64,000 bases of DNA, taken from the NCBI RefSeq assembly GCF_011762155.1, contig NZ_JAASQL010000001.1:310001-374000 (forward strand), given 5' to 3'. This DNA is from Wenyingzhuangia heitensis. Lineage in GTDB: Bacteria > Bacteroidota > Bacteroidia > Flavobacteriales > Flavobacteriaceae. Positions 1 through 8,313 of this stretch are shown piece by piece. The notes under the pieces are model-generated. The model made no database searches. It was not told the DNA's origin and worked only from the letters and a program-made list of their open reading frames with translations. A program made the position numbers and the translations under genes. The number at the start of each line of letters is the position of its first letter. Within the stretch, counting starts at the first letter, position 1.

Positions 1-836
1 TTGTTCGTTTTTGCTTTTACTTTTTGAGCATTTACTTTTTTCTGTGTTTTTTGCTCTTCATTACTCATAGACTCTAACAACTGCTCCATTTGTTGCGGGG
101 ATAATTTAGACTCTTTTGGCTGACCAGGTTGTTGTTCATCTTTCTTATCATCTCCTTTATCTCCATCCTTTTTATCAGAATTTTGATCTTTTTTGTCTTC
201 ATTTTCTTTATCATCCTTCTTGTCTCCGTCTTTGTTGTCTTTTTTGTCTTTTTTGTCACTATCTTTATCTCCTTTGTCGTCCTTATTATCTTTATCGTCT
301 CCCTTATCGTTTTTATCTTTGTTCTTATCTTTATTTTTATCGTCTTTGTTGTCCTTGTTATCTTTATTGTCTTTGTTCTGCTTGTCTTGATCTTCTTTTT
401 GCTTTTTAGCAGCAATAAATTTTTGACGTAAAATATCGTCTTTAGGATTTTTTAACAACGCTTGTTTGTACGATTCTAGAGCCTTTTCTAACTCTTTTTG
501 TTTTTTAAAAGAATCTCCTATCAACTCATTCGTTTTGGCTTTATCACCTTTATTTTTGGCCAGTTTATTTGCCAATTGGTATTGCTCTATTGCTTCTTTG
601 TACTTTTTTTGATTAAAGTAAGAATTTCCTAAATTATAAGCTCCTTTATAATAGGTACCATCTTCTGCCAAACTTTTTTGATAAGCAATAGCAGCATCTG
701 CATAATTCTTCTTCTCGTACGCGTTGTTTCCGCTTCGTAATTGTTTTTTTGCTTCGTATAATTTTTCTTTTGGCAAATCTTGACCGAAAGTTATACACGT
801 AACTAAAACTATAAATAAGGATAGTATTTGTTTCAT
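1..836 (-). CDS. batC: BatC-like TPR protein (3' end beyond the window)
   Basis: The open frame starts at the ATG at 834-836 and runs without a stop to the left edge, so at least 278 residues are present and the C-terminus is missing. Residues 1-19 are a signal peptide ending TFGQ. Residues about 20-145 are TPR-type helical repeats with motifs such as GAYNLGNSYFNQKKYKEAIE. From about residue 150 to 235 follows an extremely Lys/Asp-rich linker built of KDNKD and KDKNK words, then a Gln/Lys-rich helical stretch. TPR proteins in this position of Bacteroidota bat operons are named BatC and are thought to scaffold the VWA proteins BatA and BatB at the envelope. The start lies 1 bp after the batB stop, so it is the last gene visible in the moxR-bat operon. 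The family call is firm; the role is known mainly from genetic context. Confidence 0.85.
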   Translation of the reverse strand, partial: MKQILSLFIVLVTCITFGQDLPKEKLYEAKKQLRSGNNAYEKKNYADAAIAYQKSLAEDGTYYKGAYNLGNSYFNQKKYKEAIEQYQLANKLAKNKGDKAKTNELIGDSFKKQKELEKALESYKQALLKNPKDDILRQKFIAAKKQKEDQDKQNKDNKDNKDNKDDKNKDKNKDKNDKGDDKDNKDDKGDKDSDKKDKKDNKDGDKKDDKENEDKKDQNSDKKDGDKGDDKKDEQQPGQPKESKLSPQQMEQLLESMSNEEQKTQKKVNAQKVKAKTN

Positions 837-837
837 T

Positions 838-1878
838 CTACTTTTCATTTTCATTAAACAAATTCACACTTTTCACCCATTTTGTTTTCTTTTCAAAAAC
901 AAACAAATCTAACAATAACCACAAAACCCCTAGTCCAATAAACCATTGGAATTGACTTTTATAATCTGAAAATTGTTTGGTTTCAAATTCTGTTTTTTTA
1001 GCTTTAGACAACACATCTATAATTTTATTTACCGACATAGCTGTTCTGTTTCCATCTACATAAAAACCACTAGCACTTTCCGCTATTTCTTGTAAAACCT
1101 GAGCATGCCTTTGGGTAATTACAACTTCTCCATTTTTATCTTTTTTTAAGCCTTTTTTATAACCGTTAATCATGTCTGGAATTACACCTCCTTTTTCGGT
1201 TCCAACTCCAATGGTAATAACTTTTATTCCTTCGTCAGCTAATTCTTTTGCTTTTTCAATGGTGTTTTCTTCATGATCTTCTCCGTCAGACAAAATCACT
1301 AAATATTTATTGGTTTGTTCTTGATTATTGTAGTAATTTTTAGCAGAACTTAATGCTTCATTAATAGCTGTTCCTTGACTAGAAACCATATCTGGTGTTG
1401 CATTTTTTAAAAACAACTTAGCTGCTGCATGATCTGTAGTAATAGGCAATAAAGGATAAGAATTACCTGCATAAATAATAATTCCAATTCTATCGCTCCC
1501 TAGTTGATCAATGGTTTTTAGAATAATTTGTTTTGCTTTTTCCAATCGGTTGGGTGCAATGTCTTCTGACAGCATACTTTTAGAAACATCTAAAGCAAAC
1601 ACAATATCTACCCCTTCTCTTTTAACAGTTTCTAGCTTTGTTCCTATTTTTGGGTTGACCAACGCAATTACCAAACTTGCAATTGCCAAAGCTAAAAACA
1701 CATACTTTATTGTGGCTTTGTATACCGAGAAATCTGGAGCTAATTTTTGTAATAACCCAGCATTTGCAAAAGCTTTTTGTGTGCGTTTTTGCCACCAAAA
1801 TTTGTATAGCAAAACCACCAATAAAAATGGAAGTAATGCAAGGGCATAAAAATATATAGGTTCTTCTAATCTTTGCAT
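838..1878 (-). CDS. batB: VWA-domain membrane protein BatB
   Basis: The protein has 346 residues. Two hydrophobic segments lie near the N-terminus (about residues 10-28 and 58-76). A von Willebrand factor A domain begins at about residue 90 and has an intact metal-ion-dependent adhesion site, DVSKS at residues 97-101, followed by the bat-type sequence APNRLEKAKQ. A last membrane segment lies at about 311-330. This is the usual BatA/BatB layout: the VWA domain faces one side of the inner membrane between anchors. It follows batA with a 2-bp gap and precedes batC with a 1-bp gap, so the three are almost certainly co-transcribed and translationally coupled. Bat proteins were first linked to aerotolerance in Bacteroides; the biochemical partner of the VWA domain is not evident here. 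Confidence 0.92.
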   Translation of the reverse strand: MQRLEEPIYFYALALLPFLLVVLLYKFWWQKRTQKAFANAGLLQKLAPDFSVYKATIKYVFLALAIASLVIALVNPKIGTKLETVKREGVDIVFALDVSKSMLSEDIAPNRLEKAKQIILKTIDQLGSDRIGIIIYAGNSYPLLPITTDHAAAKLFLKNATPDMVSSQGTAINEALSSAKNYYNNQEQTNKYLVILSDGEDHEENTIEKAKELADEGIKVITIGVGTEKGGVIPDMINGYKKGLKKDKNGEVVITQRHAQVLQEIAESASGFYVDGNRTAMSVNKIIDVLSKAKKTEFETKQFSDYKSQFQWFIGLGVLWLLLDLFVFEKKTKWVKSVNLFNENEK

Positions 1879-1880
1879 AA

Positions 1881-2882
1881 CTATATAAAACTTTTAAATA
1901 AAGTGTTTTTTAACAAATACTCTAAGGCCAATAAAGCCAATGCTGCTAAAACTAAATTTCTATACAGCTCTTGGTAATTGTAATATTTAAACTCTTCTAT
2001 TTCTGTTTTTTCTAACTTATCAATTTCATCATAAATAGTTTTTAACTTGGTGTTAGAGGTTGCTCTAAAATATTTACCACCTGTTTCTTCTGCTATGTAT
2101 GTTAATAATTTTTCATCTATTTCTACTTGCATTGGTTTGTATAACAATCTACCCTGATAGTCTTTAGCATAAGGCATTTCTGCCATTCCGTTAGTACCAA
2201 TACCAATTGTATATACTTTAACACCAACTCCTTTTGCCAATTCTGTAGCGAGCTTAGGGTCTACAGATCCTGCTGTGTTTACACCATCTGTTAACAAAAT
2301 AATTACTTTACTTTTGGCTTTGCTATCTTTTAATCTGTTTACAGCAGCACCCAAACCCATACCTATAGCGGTACCATCTTCTATACCTCCATACTCTATA
2401 CTTGCAATGGTTCTTTTTACAATTGATTTATCGCTTGTAATGGGAGTTTTGGTATAACTTTCTCCCGCATACAATACCACACCAATTCTATCGTTAGGAC
2501 GTTTGTCTACAAATTTTTCTGCAACATCTTTTAATGCTTCTAATCTATTTGGCTTTAAATCTTTTGCCAACATAGATCCAGAAACATCGGTTGCCATTAC
2601 AATATCTATTCCCTTATTTTTTTTGTTTTTGGTTGTAACTGCAACATTTCTAGGTCTTGCCAATGCCACTATTAACAAAGTAAGTGCTAACAATCTAAAT
2701 GCCCACAAACCACGGTACAAATATGTATAAAGCCCTGATTTTTGAATGGATTTAACAGAGGAAACAGATAATTTTGCTTGATTTCTATTTCTGCTGACAT
2801 ATAACCATGCCGCTAACAAGGGTATAATGATTAATCCCCATAAAAACAATGGGTTTGTAAATTCAAAATTACTGTACTTCAT
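1881..2882 (-). CDS. batA: VWA-domain membrane protein BatA
   Basis: The protein has 333 residues, with membrane segments at about 11-29 and 57-75. A VWA domain from about residue 90 carries a complete MIDAS motif, DVSGS at residues 99-103, with LKPNRLEALKD just after it. A C-terminal hydrophobic segment, LVLAALALLALEYLL, closes the protein. It is paralogous to the downstream BatB and has the same topology. Its first 14 bp overlap the end of the upstream DUF4381-like gene, which is typical of tight coupling in this operon. The intact MIDAS predicts divalent-cation-dependent binding of a partner protein. The identity of that partner is unknown, though BatC and the MoxR ATPase are the natural candidates from family knowledge. 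Confidence 0.93.
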   Translation of the reverse strand: MKYSNFEFTNPLFLWGLIIIPLLAAWLYVSRNRNQAKLSVSSVKSIQKSGLYTYLYRGLWAFRLLALTLLIVALARPRNVAVTTKNKKNKGIDIVMATDVSGSMLAKDLKPNRLEALKDVAEKFVDKRPNDRIGVVLYAGESYTKTPITSDKSIVKRTIASIEYGGIEDGTAIGMGLGAAVNRLKDSKAKSKVIILLTDGVNTAGSVDPKLATELAKGVGVKVYTIGIGTNGMAEMPYAKDYQGRLLYKPMQVEIDEKLLTYIAEETGGKYFRATSNTKLKTIYDEIDKLEKTEIEEFKYYNYQELYRNLVLAALALLALEYLLKNTLFKSFI

Positions 2883-3804
2883 TTTCTTTTACCGTCTTTT
2901 TAGAGGTTACAATTTTATGAATGGTTTCTATCACCGCTTCAGCATCGTATTTATGCCCTTTGATATCTCTTTCTAGTGGTTTTTGTTTGGCAAATTTTAC
3001 AAAATCTGCTTGTGACAAAAGACCTTCTAGTTTTTCTAAAATATCTTTATCTAATCCTAATTTTTGTTGTTTGTTTTCTCCTTTTAATAAATCCATCAAT
3101 TCTTCTGTGGTAGTTTCTAAGGCCTGAACAAACAATTCATCTCCAATATATTTTCTTACAATATCTGTTAACTCAGAGTAGTATTCTTTTATCTGATTAT
3201 TTTGCCACAATTCTTTTTCTTCTAATTGTTTTAATTCTTTGGTTGCAGCTATATATGGTGGGATTTTAGGAATAACAACCTCTTCTTTTTCTTCTTTTTT
3301 ACGGAATAAAAAGTACAAGGCAACTATAAACAAAGCAATTCCCAAAAGAATGTATACGTAATTTTGATAGCGATACCAAACTTCTCCAAACGTATAACTT
3401 TCTGTTTCTTGCCCTTTGGTTTTGTAATAAGGAGCCAATTTAGTAGTATCTACAGCCACGGTGGCTACATTTATCAATAAAGAATCTGTAAAATAGGCTT
3501 TGGCATCTAAAAAAACTTGTTGTTTTTTAATATAAAAAGAACCACTATCAAAACCTGTAATTAAGTACTTTTTTAAAATTTTATTGTTTACTGTATCCGC
3601 TGGTAAATCCTCGGCTACCTCTAAACCTTCCAATTCTAATTTGGTAAACGTTACTTGTTTTCCTTTTGGAACTTGAATACTATACGTTAATTGTTCTCCT
3701 ATTTTAATATGGGTAGTATCTACTTTTATAGTGATAGATGGTTCTGTTTGAGCCATAATAACTACACTAAATATGCAACAAATACTAGTAATGAAATACT
3801 TCAT
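2869..3804 (-). CDS. DUF4381-like single-pass membrane protein of the bat operon
   Basis: The protein has 311 residues. A signal peptide covers about residues 1-19 (ending VVIMAQ). It is followed by a beta-rich extracytoplasmic domain of about 110 residues and one strong transmembrane segment at about residues 150-170 (YVYILLGIALFIVALYFLF). The cytoplasmic domain is charged and helical, with the pattern IKEYYSELTDIVRKYIGDEL seen in DUF4381-type proteins of MoxR/VWA operons. It sits between the DUF58 gene (1-bp gap) and batA (14-bp overlap). It probably links the periplasmic side of the Bat complex to the membrane, but this is inferred from gene position. No catalytic motif is visible. Confidence 0.8.
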   Translation of the reverse strand: MKYFITSICCIFSVVIMAQTEPSITIKVDTTHIKIGEQLTYSIQVPKGKQVTFTKLELEGLEVAEDLPADTVNNKILKKYLITGFDSGSFYIKKQQVFLDAKAYFTDSLLINVATVAVDTTKLAPYYKTKGQETESYTFGEVWYRYQNYVYILLGIALFIVALYFLFRKKEEKEEVVIPKIPPYIAATKELKQLEEKELWQNNQIKEYYSELTDIVRKYIGDELFVQALETTTEELMDLLKGENKQQKLGLDKDILEKLEGLLSQADFVKFAKQKPLERDIKGHKYDAEAVIETIHKIVTSKKTVKENEVQ

Positions 3805-3805
3805 A

Positions 3806-4672
3806 TTATCCTCGTTGTTTAAAGTATGTCAATAATTTTTTTGCGTAATTCTCTTCCGTTCTACAACTTAAGACTCCTGCACCACTCTTTTTAAAAGCAG
3901 TTTCAAAATTTTCTTTCCAGGTGTAGAACTGTTTTTCGTAATGGGTACGAACCTTTTTAGATGATGTATTTACCAAAACAGTTTCTCCGCTTTCGGAATC
4001 TAACATAGGAACCAATCCTAATTTTGGCAATGTTTCATCAAATTGATCATAAACTCTTACTCCGGTAACATCGTGTTTATTTCCTAAAATTTTTAAGGTA
4101 TGTTCATAACCATCATCCATAAAATCGGACAAAACAAAAACAATGGCTTTTTTTCTCATGACGTTAGACATGTATTTTAAAGCTTCGTTAATGTTTGTTT
4201 TTTGACTTTTAGGTTCAAATTCAATCATCTCTCTAATGATTCGTAGTACGTGACTTTTTCCTTTTTTGGGCGGAATGTACAATTCTATAGCGTCAGAAAA
4301 CAATAACAAACCTACTTTATCATTATTTTGAATAGCCGAAAAAGCTAGTGTTGCTGCAATTTCGGTAAGTGTTGCTCTTTTAAATTGTTCTTGAGTCCCA
4401 AAATTTCCAGAACCACTAATATCCACCATCAACATCATGGTTAGTTCTCGTTCTTCTTCAAAAACTTTTACATAAGGCTCATTGTAACGAGCGGTTACAT
4501 TCCAATCTATGCTACGGATATCATCACCAAACTGATATTGCTTTACCTCGCTAAAAGTCATACCACGTCCTTTAAAAGAACTGTGATATTCTCCTGAAAA
4601 AATATGATCAGACAAACGACGTGTCTTGATTTCTATTTTTCTTACTTTTTTTAAGATTTCTTTGGTATCCAT
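3806..4672 (-). CDS. DUF58 domain protein of the MoxR/Bat operon
   Basis: The protein has 288 residues and no membrane segment. It contains the DUF58 signature (EVKQYQFGDDIRSIDWN followed by RYNEPYVKVFEEERELTMML). It continues into a VWA-like fold with a MIDAS-type DISGS motif (MVDISGS), so it is a soluble DUF58/VWA protein. DUF58 proteins are almost always encoded next to MoxR AAA+ ATPases and are thought to be chaperone partners or substrates of them. The upstream moxR gene is separated by a 109-bp gap containing repetitive palindromic DNA, while downstream genes follow at 1 bp. The annotation is confident at family level; its molecular role is not established. Confidence 0.9.
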   Translation of the reverse strand: MDTKEILKKVRKIEIKTRRLSDHIFSGEYHSSFKGRGMTFSEVKQYQFGDDIRSIDWNVTARYNEPYVKVFEEERELTMMLMVDISGSGNFGTQEQFKRATLTEIAATLAFSAIQNNDKVGLLLFSDAIELYIPPKKGKSHVLRIIREMIEFEPKSQKTNINEALKYMSNVMRKKAIVFVLSDFMDDGYEHTLKILGNKHDVTGVRVYDQFDETLPKLGLVPMLDSESGETVLVNTSSKKVRTHYEKQFYTWKENFETAFKKSGAGVLSCRTEENYAKKLLTYFKQRG

Positions 4673-4683
4673 GTTTTTTTAGT

Positions 4684-4779
4684 AATGAGTATTAAGTACA
4701 AAGTATTAAGTCAAATATGAGTAGTATAAATATTAAGTACTTTTTAATCTATGTACTTAATACTATATACTCTGTACTA
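4684..4779. repeat. Repetitive palindromic spacer (TATTAAGTAC units)
   Basis: The spacer between moxR and the DUF58 gene is built from variants of the word TATTAAGTAC. Two direct copies occur at the left (near 4689 and 4703). A third copy near 4731 pairs with its inverse GTACTTAATA near 4753, giving a 10-bp hairpin arm with a short AT-rich loop. Nothing codes here. It resembles a small dispersed intergenic repeat, but only this one cluster is in the window, so dispersal cannot be shown. Confidence 0.55.
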
Positions 4780-4781
4780 AA

Positions 4782-5771
4782 CTAAGGTACTTCTACTACG
4801 TTTACTATTTGGTTAACAATATCTTCTGCAGTTACATTTTCTGCTTCAGCTTCATACGTAATTCCTATACGATGACGTAAAATATCTAACACAACAGCTC
4901 TTACATCTTCTGGAATTACATACCCTCTACGTTTGATAAAAGCGTGACATTTAGCGGCTTTGGCTAATGAAATACTACCACGAGGAGAGGCTCCAAAAGA
5001 AATTAATGGTTTTAAGTTTGCCAATCCATATTTTTCTGGATAACGAGTTGCAAAGATTAAGTCAAGAATATATTTCTCGATTTTTTCATCCATGTAAACC
5101 TCTTGAACAACTTTACGAGCATTTATAATTTGCTCTAAAGAAACCACAGGATTTACTTTTTCATAAGCTCCAGATAAGTTTGCTCTCATAATTAATTGCT
5201 CCTCTTCTAACTTAGGATAATCAATTACTACTTTTAACATAAAACGGTCTACTTGTGCTTCTGGCAGCGTATAAGTTCCTTCTTGATCTACTGGGTTTTG
5301 AGTTGCCATTACCAAGAAAGGTTCGTCTAATTTAAAGGTTTCATCACCAATGGTTATTTGACGTTCTTGCATGGCTTCTAACAATGCTGATTGCACTTTT
5401 GCAGGAGCACGGTTAATTTCATCTGCCAATACAAAATTTGCGAAAATTGGACCTTTCTTAATAGAAAAATCATTTTCTTTCATGTTATAAATCATCGTTC
5501 CTACAACATCGGCAGGCAATAAATCTGGAGTAAACTGAATACGACTAAAAGCTCCATCCACCGCCTTTGCAAGTGTATTAATAGCTAATGTTTTTGCCAA
5601 TCCTGGAACTCCTTCTAATAAAATATGTCCGTTTCCTAACAATCCAATCAACAACCGGTCAATCATGTGTTTTTGACCTACAATAACTTTGTTCATTTCT
5701 AGGGATAACAAATCCACAAATGCACTTTCTCTTTCGATTTTTTCGCTGATAGCTCTTACGTCTACTTCCAT
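4782..5771 (-). CDS. moxR: MoxR family AAA+ ATPase
   Basis: The protein has 329 residues, the full length of the AAA_3/MoxR family. Walker A is GVPGLAKT at residues 54-61, Walker B is LADEIN followed by RAPAKVQSALLEAMQE, and sensor 1 is in MATQNPVDQEGTY. The C-terminal lid domain contains ISFGASPRGSISLAKAA. MoxR ATPases act as chaperones for VWA and DUF58 partners, which are encoded immediately downstream here. It is the first gene of the minus-strand bat operon. An 11-bp inverted repeat and a near-consensus promoter lie 33-73 bp upstream of the start codon. The identification is secure; the substrate complex is inferred from the operon. Confidence 0.95.
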   Translation of the reverse strand: MEVDVRAISEKIERESAFVDLLSLEMNKVIVGQKHMIDRLLIGLLGNGHILLEGVPGLAKTLAINTLAKAVDGAFSRIQFTPDLLPADVVGTMIYNMKENDFSIKKGPIFANFVLADEINRAPAKVQSALLEAMQERQITIGDETFKLDEPFLVMATQNPVDQEGTYTLPEAQVDRFMLKVVIDYPKLEEEQLIMRANLSGAYEKVNPVVSLEQIINARKVVQEVYMDEKIEKYILDLIFATRYPEKYGLANLKPLISFGASPRGSISLAKAAKCHAFIKRRGYVIPEDVRAVVLDILRHRIGITYEAEAENVTAEDIVNQIVNVVEVP

Positions 5772-5803
5772 TATTTATAAGGTTTTATTCTTAATACAGT
5801 TGT

Positions 5804-5844
5804 TTGCAATCAATTTGTGTACCAAAATACAATATTGATTGCAA
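5804..5844 (-). promoter_or_regulatory. Inverted-repeat operator candidate upstream of moxR
   Basis: TTGCAATCAAT at 5804-5814 and its exact reverse complement ATTGATTGCAA at 5834-5844 are centred 30 bp apart, about three helical turns. On the minus strand the DNA between them reads TATTTTGG, a near match to the Bacteroidota -7 element TAnnTTTG. This is the arrangement expected for a dimeric regulator bracketing the moxR-bat promoter. The repeat is seen directly; binding is inference. Confidence 0.4.
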
Positions 5845-5878
5845 TTATGTAAATTTGACAGAATTTTTAAAAACAAAA

Positions 5879-5906
5879 AAAGTCAAGAAATAATCTTGAC
5901 TTTTTT
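5879..5906 (-). terminator. Rho-independent terminator of the GH3 gene
   Basis: A stem AAGTCAAGA/TCTTGACTT with a 5-nt loop is followed on the minus strand by a run of T. It lies 20 bp past the GH3 stop codon. Confidence 0.8.
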
Positions 5907-5926
5907 GATATCACAATAATAAGAAA

Positions 5927-8197
5927 TTATTTTACATAGTTAATTACGGTTTGTTTATTTCCAATTATTAATCTAAAATTTCCAGGTTCTGTAACTCTTT
6001 GTAATTGCTGATTTACAAAAGACATATCTTTGGCATTTAATTGAAATGTAACCGTTTTGGTTTCTCCTGCTTTTAGTGCTATTTTTTTATACTTTCTAAG
6101 TCTTTTTACACTAGGAGCAATGCTAGCATATTCATCTTTAGAATATAATTCTATCGCTTTTTTTCCATCTCTTTTTCCTGAATTTGTTACAGATATAGAA
6201 ATTTTTATAGTTTCATTTCCTTGAATTTCTTTAGATGATACTTGAATTTCTCCAAAACTAAACGTTGTATAACTTAGACCAAAACCAAATTCCCATTGAG
6301 GGTAAAAAACAGCAGGTTTATTTCCTTTTAAATCTTTATGAGTTTCCGAAAATTTATGATCGTAAGTTAAAAGATCTCCTGTAGCTCTAGGGTAGGTGTA
6401 GGGTAATATTCCGTTAGGGTTGTAATCTCCAAACAACACATCAGCTATCGCATTGGCTCCCTGACTTCCTGGCCAATAAGCTTGTAAAACACCTGCAATA
6501 TTATCTACAAAAGAACTTACAATTCTTGGTCTTCCTTCTGTCATTACTAAAATTACAGGTTTTCCCGTTTCTATAGCTGCTTTGGCCAATTCTATTTGAT
6601 TGGCATCTAAGGTCAAATCATCTATACTTCCTGGAGATTCTGCATATGCGTTTTCTCCCAAACACAACACAATATAATCTGCATTTTTAGCATTTTTATT
6701 TATTAAATCTGTCTTAAAATTCTTTGGATTTTTAAAATCTGAAAAAGAACCATCAATTACGTTTTTAGTTCCTATTTTTTCTTGAATTGCCTGTACAATG
6801 GTTACTTCTTGTTCAGGATATAAATCTTCTCGTTGTCCTTGCCAAGTATAAGACCAACAACCATTTAAGCATGCATGAGAATTTGCCCCAGGCCCCATTA
6901 CCAATACTTTTTTATTTTTTGATAAAGGCAAAATATGATCTGTGTTTTTTAACAACGTAACAGATTCTCTAGCCGCCTCTAAGGCTGCATTTTTATACGA
7001 TTCTTGTCCAAATAAATCAATAGCTTCTTTTTCTGGATAAGGATTGTCAAACAAACCTAGGTCAAACTTTAATTTTAAAATTCTACCTACAGCCTCATCA
7101 ATTCTTTGCATAGAAACTTCTCCGGCATTTACCAATTCTATCAACAAATGATAAAAAGAGTAGTTTGAAGGAACCATAGACATATCTATTCCGGCATTTA
7201 CAGCTATTTTAACAGCTTCTTTTGGGGTTTTGGCAATCTTGTGTTTGGTGTGTAATCTAATTATGTCTTCCCAGTCTGAAACAGCGACTCCTTTAAATTT
7301 AAACTGATCTCTTAATACTGTTTTTAATAAATATTCGTTTGCATGACCTGGCACACCGTTTAGGGTTCCCGAATTGATCATAATAGTTGCAGCACCTGCA
7401 TTTACAGCCGCTTTAAATTGAGGTAAGTAATATTCCCACAATTCAATATCTGATAAATAAGCAGGAGTTCTATCTTTTCCAGATTTTGGGGCAGAATATC
7501 CAACAAAATGCTTCATGCAAGAAGCTACGCTATTCACAGATTTTAAATCATCTCCCTCGTAACCTTTAATGGTTTCTATTCCCATATTTGTAACCAAAGT
7601 AACATCTTCTCCAAACGTTTCTGGAAAACGAGACCACAATTGCTGACGACCCACATCTAAAACAGGATCAAAATTCCAACGGATTCCAGAAGCTCTAACT
7701 TCTTTAGCGGTAATTTGTGCAGCTTGTTTTACCAAGGCATCATTTCTAGTAGCTGCCATTCCTATATTATGAGGAAATAGGGTTGCATTTAAAGTATAAC
7801 CTGCTCCGTGAATAGCATCTATTCCATACAAAACAGGAATATTATGTGGTGTCTTTTTTGTAGCATTTTGTAATTGGGTAATTACATTTCTCCAAGCACC
7901 TGCTTCTAAAGCATGGTTCACAGAATTTAACACAGAACCAATATTGTATTTTACAATACTATTTTCAAGATTTTTTTTAGGAATTACCGTATGTTCTGTA
8001 ATTTCTTTTGTTCTAAAAACTTTGTTTAACGTTAACTGAGTCATTTGACCCACTTTTTCTTCTAAAGACATTAATTTTAAAAGACTGTCTACCTTAATAT
8101 CTGTTTTACTTTTGATGGGTTTTTTAGTATCCGAACAAGATGTTACCGTTAAACAAAATAGAAAAATGAAAAAAAGACTCTGAAAAAAAAACTTCAT
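5927..8197 (-). CDS. bglX: Glycoside hydrolase family 3 beta-glucosidase-like lipoprotein
   Basis: The protein has 756 residues. The N-terminus is a lipoprotein signal with lipobox LTVTSC followed by S, so it is probably membrane-anchored on the periplasmic or outer face. The GH3 N-terminal barrel covers about residues 35-380, with the nucleophile motif GVAVSDW; conserved KHFVGYS also fits the family. The GH3 C-terminal sandwich domain follows (about 410-630), then a fibronectin-III-like domain to the end (KKAIELYSKDE, LRKYKKIALKAGET). This is the full BglX-type three-domain architecture. It should release beta-linked glucose or xylose from oligosaccharides; the exact linkage cannot be read from sequence. 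No SusC/SusD pair is nearby, so it is not part of a recognisable polysaccharide utilisation locus. It is transcribed alone, with its own terminator. Confidence 0.92.
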   Translation of the reverse strand: MKFFFQSLFFIFLFCLTVTSCSDTKKPIKSKTDIKVDSLLKLMSLEEKVGQMTQLTLNKVFRTKEITEHTVIPKKNLENSIVKYNIGSVLNSVNHALEAGAWRNVITQLQNATKKTPHNIPVLYGIDAIHGAGYTLNATLFPHNIGMAATRNDALVKQAAQITAKEVRASGIRWNFDPVLDVGRQQLWSRFPETFGEDVTLVTNMGIETIKGYEGDDLKSVNSVASCMKHFVGYSAPKSGKDRTPAYLSDIELWEYYLPQFKAAVNAGAATIMINSGTLNGVPGHANEYLLKTVLRDQFKFKGVAVSDWEDIIRLHTKHKIAKTPKEAVKIAVNAGIDMSMVPSNYSFYHLLIELVNAGEVSMQRIDEAVGRILKLKFDLGLFDNPYPEKEAIDLFGQESYKNAALEAARESVTLLKNTDHILPLSKNKKVLVMGPGANSHACLNGCWSYTWQGQREDLYPEQEVTIVQAIQEKIGTKNVIDGSFSDFKNPKNFKTDLINKNAKNADYIVLCLGENAYAESPGSIDDLTLDANQIELAKAAIETGKPVILVMTEGRPRIVSSFVDNIAGVLQAYWPGSQGANAIADVLFGDYNPNGILPYTYPRATGDLLTYDHKFSETHKDLKGNKPAVFYPQWEFGFGLSYTTFSFGEIQVSSKEIQGNETIKISISVTNSGKRDGKKAIELYSKDEYASIAPSVKRLRKYKKIALKAGETKTVTFQLNAKDMSFVNQQLQRVTEPGNFRLIIGNKQTVINYVK

Positions 8198-8313
8198 ACT
8201 TAAAATATTTGAAGTCTAAAAATACTGTAAATAACAACAGTATAAATTTTTAAAAGAATATGAGTTAGGTATTTAACCTTATGTTGCTTAAATACTATTT
8301 TTATCTTTACTTT

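Noticed and set aside
116-431. Overlapping plus- and minus-strand ORFs opposite and within batC
   Set aside because: They arise from the Lys/Asp codon repeats of the real batC frame, which continues past the window edge; their predicted proteins are low-complexity.
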